Origin: Actinocorallia herbida
Lineage (GTDB): Bacteria; Actinomycetota; Actinomycetes; Streptosporangiales; Streptosporangiaceae
DNA: 64,000 nt
Direction of reading: 5' to 3'
NCBI RefSeq assembly: GCF_003751225.1
Contig: NZ_RJKE01000001.1
Location: forward strand, 3,534,001 to 3,598,000
In this document: in pieces, positions 60,853 to 64,000 of the stretch
Position numbering within the stretch: the stretch's first letter is position 1
Layout: the number at the start of each line of letters is the position of its first letter
The notes under the pieces: model-generated
What the model was told of the DNA's origin: nothing
Database searches by the model: none
The model's input: only the letters and a program-made list of their open reading frames with translations
Translations under genes and position numbers: made by a program

Positions 60853-62385
60853 CTAGTCGGCGACGGCCGCGGCCGGGACGACGGCGCGGCGGCGCAGCGT
60901 CCGGTACACGGCCCCGATCACGACGGTCGCGCCGACGAAGAGCACGGTGAACCACTGGAAGTACCAGTGCCCGCCCGCCGGGTCGTACACGGCGGCCCGC
61001 GGCCACGCCAGGTTGACGGTCATGAACAGCCCGTAGACCAGGGCGAGGACGTTGATGGGGAGCCCCCACCGGCCGAGGGAGAACAGTGGCCGGCCCGTCT
61101 CGTCGGTCCCGGTCTCGGTGCCCCACGCGCCGCGCAGCCTGCGCACCAGCATCGGCCCGGTGACCATCGCGTACGCCAGGTACAGCATGGCGATACAGGT
61201 GGTTCCGATGGCCAGGAACGCCTCGGGTGAGGCGAGGTTGAGCAGGCAGAGCCCCGCCGCGACCACGCCGACGACGATCGCGGGCGCGGCGGGCATGCCG
61301 GTCCGCGGGGAGACCCTGGCCAGCGGGCCGGAGGCCGGGAGGACGCCGTCGCGGGCCATGGAGAACAGCATCCGGGTCGCCGAGGTCTGGATCGCCAGGG
61401 TCGCGACGGTGACGGCCACGGCCACGTCGACGAGCAGCGCCTTGCCGACGCCCGAGCCGAGGCTGCTGGTCAGCACGTAGGACAGGCCCTCGGTGGCCAG
61501 GCGCCCGTCGTCCAGGCTGGGCGCGGCGAGCAGGCCGCCGAACACCATCAGGGTCGCGAGGACGCCCGCCGCGATCAGCGCGATGAGGATCGTGCGCGGC
61601 GCGGTCCGGCGCGGGTTGCGGGTCTCCTCGCTCATCTCGCCCGCGCTGTCGAAGCCGATCAGCACGTAGGCCGCGGCGAACGAGCCGACCAGCAGCGCGC
61701 CGAGCGCGCCGCCCTCGCCGCCGGTGTGCAGGGTGACGCCCCCGCCCCGCTCGGAGTGGGTGAGCAGCAGGACGATGATGAGCACCGCGCCGATGATCTC
61801 CGCGGTGACGCCGATCCGGTTGACCGTCGACAGGACCCGGTTGTCCAGCACGTTCACGATCGTGGTGAGCACGAGCAGGACGACGGCGAGGATCGCGGCG
61901 TTCGCGGCCCCGGTCGCGGTCGTCGGCGCGGGGTCCCCGCCGACGAGCTGGAAGCCGCTCCAGATCGCGGGCAGCACCACCTGGAGGGCGAGCGCGGCGG
62001 CGGCGACCACGACCATCTGGCCGATCACCATGATCCAGCCGGCGAACCAGCCGAAGACCTCGCTGCTCAGCCGGGTCGACCACTGGTAGATGGCTCCGGA
62101 GAGCGGGTAGCGCGCGGCGAGTTCGGCGAAGCACGCGGCCACGAGCAGCTGGCCGATGAGGACGGCGGGCCACGTCCAGAAGAACGCGCCGCCGCCGAAG
62201 GCGTATCCGAAGGCGAAGAACTGGAAGACCGTCGTGAGGACGGAGATGAAGGAGAAACCCGCCGCGAACGAGGCATAGCGCCCCATGCTGCGGTGCAGTT
62301 CCTGGCGGTATCCGAACCCTGCGAGGGCTGCGGCGTCGTCCTTCCCGCCGGCCGGGGCGGGCGGCGGTGGCGCTGTTGCGGTCAT
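60853..62385 (-). CDS. APC-family amino acid/amide permease
   Basis: 510 residues with about 12 membrane segments. The first segments (GFGYRQELHRSMGRYASFAAGFSFIS, start FGYRQELHR) and the motif ARYPLSGAIYQWSTRLSS near 86-103 match amino acid/choline-type APC permeases (AA_permease_2). ATG at 62385 follows GGGAG; the upstream ATG at 62469 would include the operator in the coding sequence. The shared operator suggests that it imports the locus substrate (urea, guanidine or a related amide), a role several such permeases have near urea carboxylases. Confidence 0.87.
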   Translation of the reverse strand: MTATAPPPPAPAGGKDDAAALAGFGYRQELHRSMGRYASFAAGFSFISVLTTVFQFFAFGYAFGGGAFFWTWPAVLIGQLLVAACFAELAARYPLSGAIYQWSTRLSSEVFGWFAGWIMVIGQMVVVAAAALALQVVLPAIWSGFQLVGGDPAPTTATGAANAAILAVVLLVLTTIVNVLDNRVLSTVNRIGVTAEIIGAVLIIVLLLTHSERGGGVTLHTGGEGGALGALLVGSFAAAYVLIGFDSAGEMSEETRNPRRTAPRTILIALIAAGVLATLMVFGGLLAAPSLDDGRLATEGLSYVLTSSLGSGVGKALLVDVAVAVTVATLAIQTSATRMLFSMARDGVLPASGPLARVSPRTGMPAAPAIVVGVVAAGLCLLNLASPEAFLAIGTTCIAMLYLAYAMVTGPMLVRRLRGAWGTETGTDETGRPLFSLGRWGLPINVLALVYGLFMTVNLAWPRAAVYDPAGGHWYFQWFTVLFVGATVVIGAVYRTLRRRAVVPAAAVAD

Positions 62386-62406
62386 GGCGGCGGCTCCCGT
62401 CTCGTC

Positions 62407-62428
62407 ATTTCTGTCAAGCGACAGAAAT
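62407..62428. promoter_or_regulatory. Operator TTTCTGTC-N4-GACAGAAA, copy 2
   Basis: ATTTCTGTC (62407-62415) and GACAGAAAT (62420-62428) are perfect inverted repeats, 21 bases upstream of the permease start. Same sequence as the site at 59986. On the minus strand TTGACA is part of the repeat. Confidence 0.8.
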
Positions 62429-62604
62429 AACCCCGCCCTGTTTCCCCCCGATGTCCGTGCCGTATCCACCTCGGATCCACCTCCTCACCGCGCGGATGGC
62501 GGCCGGAACCGGGAGAGCCGCTCGCATCCGCAGAGGGCCTCCGCCGTGCGAGGGTGGTGCGGCGGGACGGCAGGTGCCCGTGGGGCGTCGGGAAAGCGGG
62601 GATC

Positions 62605-63693
62605 ATGCGAGTGCTGGACCGGGAGCACGCGGGGCGCGTCCGCGCGGGGTCTCAGGCGGTGGGCGGCGGCGTTCGGCTGGACGGCCCGGCCGGGATCGTC
62701 GCGCGGGTCTTCGCGCTCCAGGCGCAGGACGCCGGAGCGGCGGCGCTGGGGCTGCGGGCGCGAGGCAAGGACCTGTCCGCGGCGGACGTCGAGGAGGCGG
62801 TGGCGCGCCGCGAACTCGTCCGGGGCTGGTTCATGCGCGGTACCCTGCACCTCGTGCCGGGGGCGGACCACCGATGGCTGACCGCCCTGCTGGGTCCCGT
62901 CTTCCGCAAGGCGGGCGCCCGTCGCCTCCGGGAACTCGGCCTGGACGAGCCGCTCTGTGAGAGGGCCGAGCGCGCCATGGAGGGGACCCTCGGCGCACGG
63001 GGCACGGCGACTCGGGCCGAACTGACCGAGGTGCTGGGCGGGCTGGGCGTCGACACCTCCGGCCAGGCGCCGTTCCATCTGATCCGGCGCGCCGCGCTCG
63101 GCGGCCGGATCCGTTTCGGCCCGGATCGCGACGGCGCGCCCGCGTTCCTCCTGACCGAGCCCGGGGCGTCGCCCGGCGACCGCTGGTTCGAGGGGGACGC
63201 CGCGGTCGGGGAGCTGGCCCGGCGCTACCTGCGCGGCCACGCCCCGGCGTCGCTCCGGGACTTCGGCACCTGGTCGGGGCTGCCCGCCGCGCCCGTCCGA
63301 CGGGCCTGGCAGGCCCTCGCGGCCTCCGGCGAGGCGTTCCCCTGCCGGGTCCTCGACGACGACTGCCTCATGCCCGCCGACCGCGTCGCCGAACTCGACG
63401 TCCCCGGTGGGACTTCGCCGGACGTAAGGCTGCTCCCCGCCTATGACGGGTACCTCGTCGGCTACCGATCCCGCCAGGCCGCCGTCCGCCCGGAGGACGC
63501 GCACCGGGTCTGGCCGGGCGGCGGGCAGATCCGCGCGACGGTGCTCGCCGACGGCCAGGCCGTCGGGACCTGGTCCGCGAAGGCCGGCGAGATCGAACTC
63601 GCCCTGTTCGGCTCGGTGACCGTGCCCGGGGAGGCCCTGGCCGCCGAGAGGGCCGACGTCGTCCGTTTTCTGCGCGCCGCGAAGACCCGCTGA
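62605..63693 (+). CDS. Winged-helix DNA-binding protein, AlkZ-like (HTH_42)
   Basis: 362 residues. FALQAQD (37-42, with Gln39 and Gln41) is the QxQ motif of AlkZ/YcaQ DNA glycosylases, and RGTLHLVPGADHRWL follows near 89. Winged-helix repeats fill the rest. AlkZ enzymes unhook interstrand crosslinks or alkylated bases and can protect producers of DNA-damaging compounds. ATG 62605 is taken because the family starts right there; ATG 62554 adds a leader without such signal. It stands alone on the plus strand after the permease promoter. Confidence 0.83.
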   Translation: MRVLDREHAGRVRAGSQAVGGGVRLDGPAGIVARVFALQAQDAGAAALGLRARGKDLSAADVEEAVARRELVRGWFMRGTLHLVPGADHRWLTALLGPVFRKAGARRLRELGLDEPLCERAERAMEGTLGARGTATRAELTEVLGGLGVDTSGQAPFHLIRRAALGGRIRFGPDRDGAPAFLLTEPGASPGDRWFEGDAAVGELARRYLRGHAPASLRDFGTWSGLPAAPVRRAWQALAASGEAFPCRVLDDDCLMPADRVAELDVPGGTSPDVRLLPAYDGYLVGYRSRQAAVRPEDAHRVWPGGGQIRATVLADGQAVGTWSAKAGEIELALFGSVTVPGEALAAERADVVRFLRAAKTR

Positions 63694-63740
63694 CCTTCGG
63701 AAGTGGAGTCACCGGACCGCGCGCGGGGTAGGAGAGGGTT

Positions 63741-64000
63741 GTGGCATTCGCGGATTACGGCGTTCTGGCGGGCGTGCTCACCGCGCACGAACGCGACCGG
63801 CCCGACGACCAGGGCCATTGGTACCACGTGAAGCTGTCCCTGACCGCGCCCGCGGGCACCTACCGCGGAGCCGTGGACGTGGACAGCCACCAGTCGACGA
63901 CCGGCGTGCAATGGAAGACCCTGACGATCCCGTTCGACGCGCTTCCCGGCGTCGCGGGCCTCCCCGGCGGATTCCACCGCGTGCTCCGCTCGCTGAGCGG
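63741..64000 (+). CDS. DUF2278 (YukJ-like) protein, 3' end cut by window edge
   Basis: GTG at 63741, with GGAGAGGG upstream, opens a frame that runs off the window. It starts MAFADYGVLAGVLTAHERD and continues with WYHVKLSLTAPAGTYRGAVDVDS. The YGVLxG start and the yRxAVxVxS strand are those of DUF2278, a family of unknown function. 86 residues are visible. Confidence 0.68.
   Translation, partial: MAFADYGVLAGVLTAHERDRPDDQGHWYHVKLSLTAPAGTYRGAVDVDSHQSTTGVQWKTLTIPFDALPGVAGLPGGFHRVLRSLS

Noticed and set aside
1-64000. CRISPR arrays, insertion sequences, att sites, tRNA or rRNA genes
   Set aside because: No regularly spaced repeats, transposase or integrase motifs, or cloverleaf-like sequences were seen. 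Composition is even across the window.

Overview
The window is about 72% GC by eye, with densely packed genes, GTG and TTG starts, ATGA/GTGA stop-start overlaps and mycobacteria-like gene families. This points to a high-GC actinobacterium; a Streptosporangiales-type genome (for example Thermomonosporaceae) would fit, but that is only a guess. I see no rRNA, tRNA, CRISPR array, IS element or phage gene, and composition is even throughout.

Layout. 1-9985: a truncated cupin gene, an FAD/NAD(P)-binding protein, a luciferase-like monooxygenase, a large ATPase-LuxR regulator (minus strand), an orphan peptide-type solute-binding lipoprotein and a sarcosine-oxidase-like enzyme. G-rich TAGGGG motifs lie in two of the regulatory gaps.

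10261-37334 is one large catabolic locus of 26 genes: a TetR regulator, a complete peptide-type ABC importer, four acyl-CoA synthetases, an adjacent acyl-CoA dehydrogenase pair, two enoyl-CoA hydratases, a MaoC hydratase, an HMG-CoA-synthase-like/DUF35 fusion, a thiolase/aldolase, an SDR, two VOC proteins, a flavin reductase, four luciferase-like monooxygenases and an MBL hydrolase. Six promoter regions in this locus carry the same palindrome, ACCGNNCGNNCGGT with up to one change in an outer half-site. This defines a local regulon, closed on the right by a 19-bp hairpin. The gene content resembles import, CoA activation, beta-oxidation and retro-aldol side-chain shortening of a cyclic or isoprenoid acid, with FMNH2-dependent ring or side-chain oxygenation. 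The substrate is unknown.

37346-44119: an FMN reductase under a MerR-type promoter, a small secreted protein, then a tetR-irtA-irtB siderophore importer operon. 44288-49811: a 59-residue protein, then a glutamate-cysteine-ligase-like/ATP-grasp fusion, an asparagine-synthetase-like amidotransferase and an EgtC-like amidotransferase, which together look like a small-peptide or gamma-glutamyl pathway.

49888-52442 is the most unusual stretch. A cytoplasmic subtilase is flanked in its operon by free-standing copies of its own N-terminal and C-terminal modules, followed by a 68-residue Pro/Gly/Ala-rich peptide.

52657-62428: a DUF6328 membrane protein, then a urea/guanidine assimilation locus (two DUF1989 proteins, a biotin carboxylase, allophanate hydrolase, a TetR and an APC permease). 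It is tied together by two copies of TTTCTGTC-N4-GACAGAAA. The window ends with an AlkZ-like winged-helix protein and a truncated DUF2278 gene.
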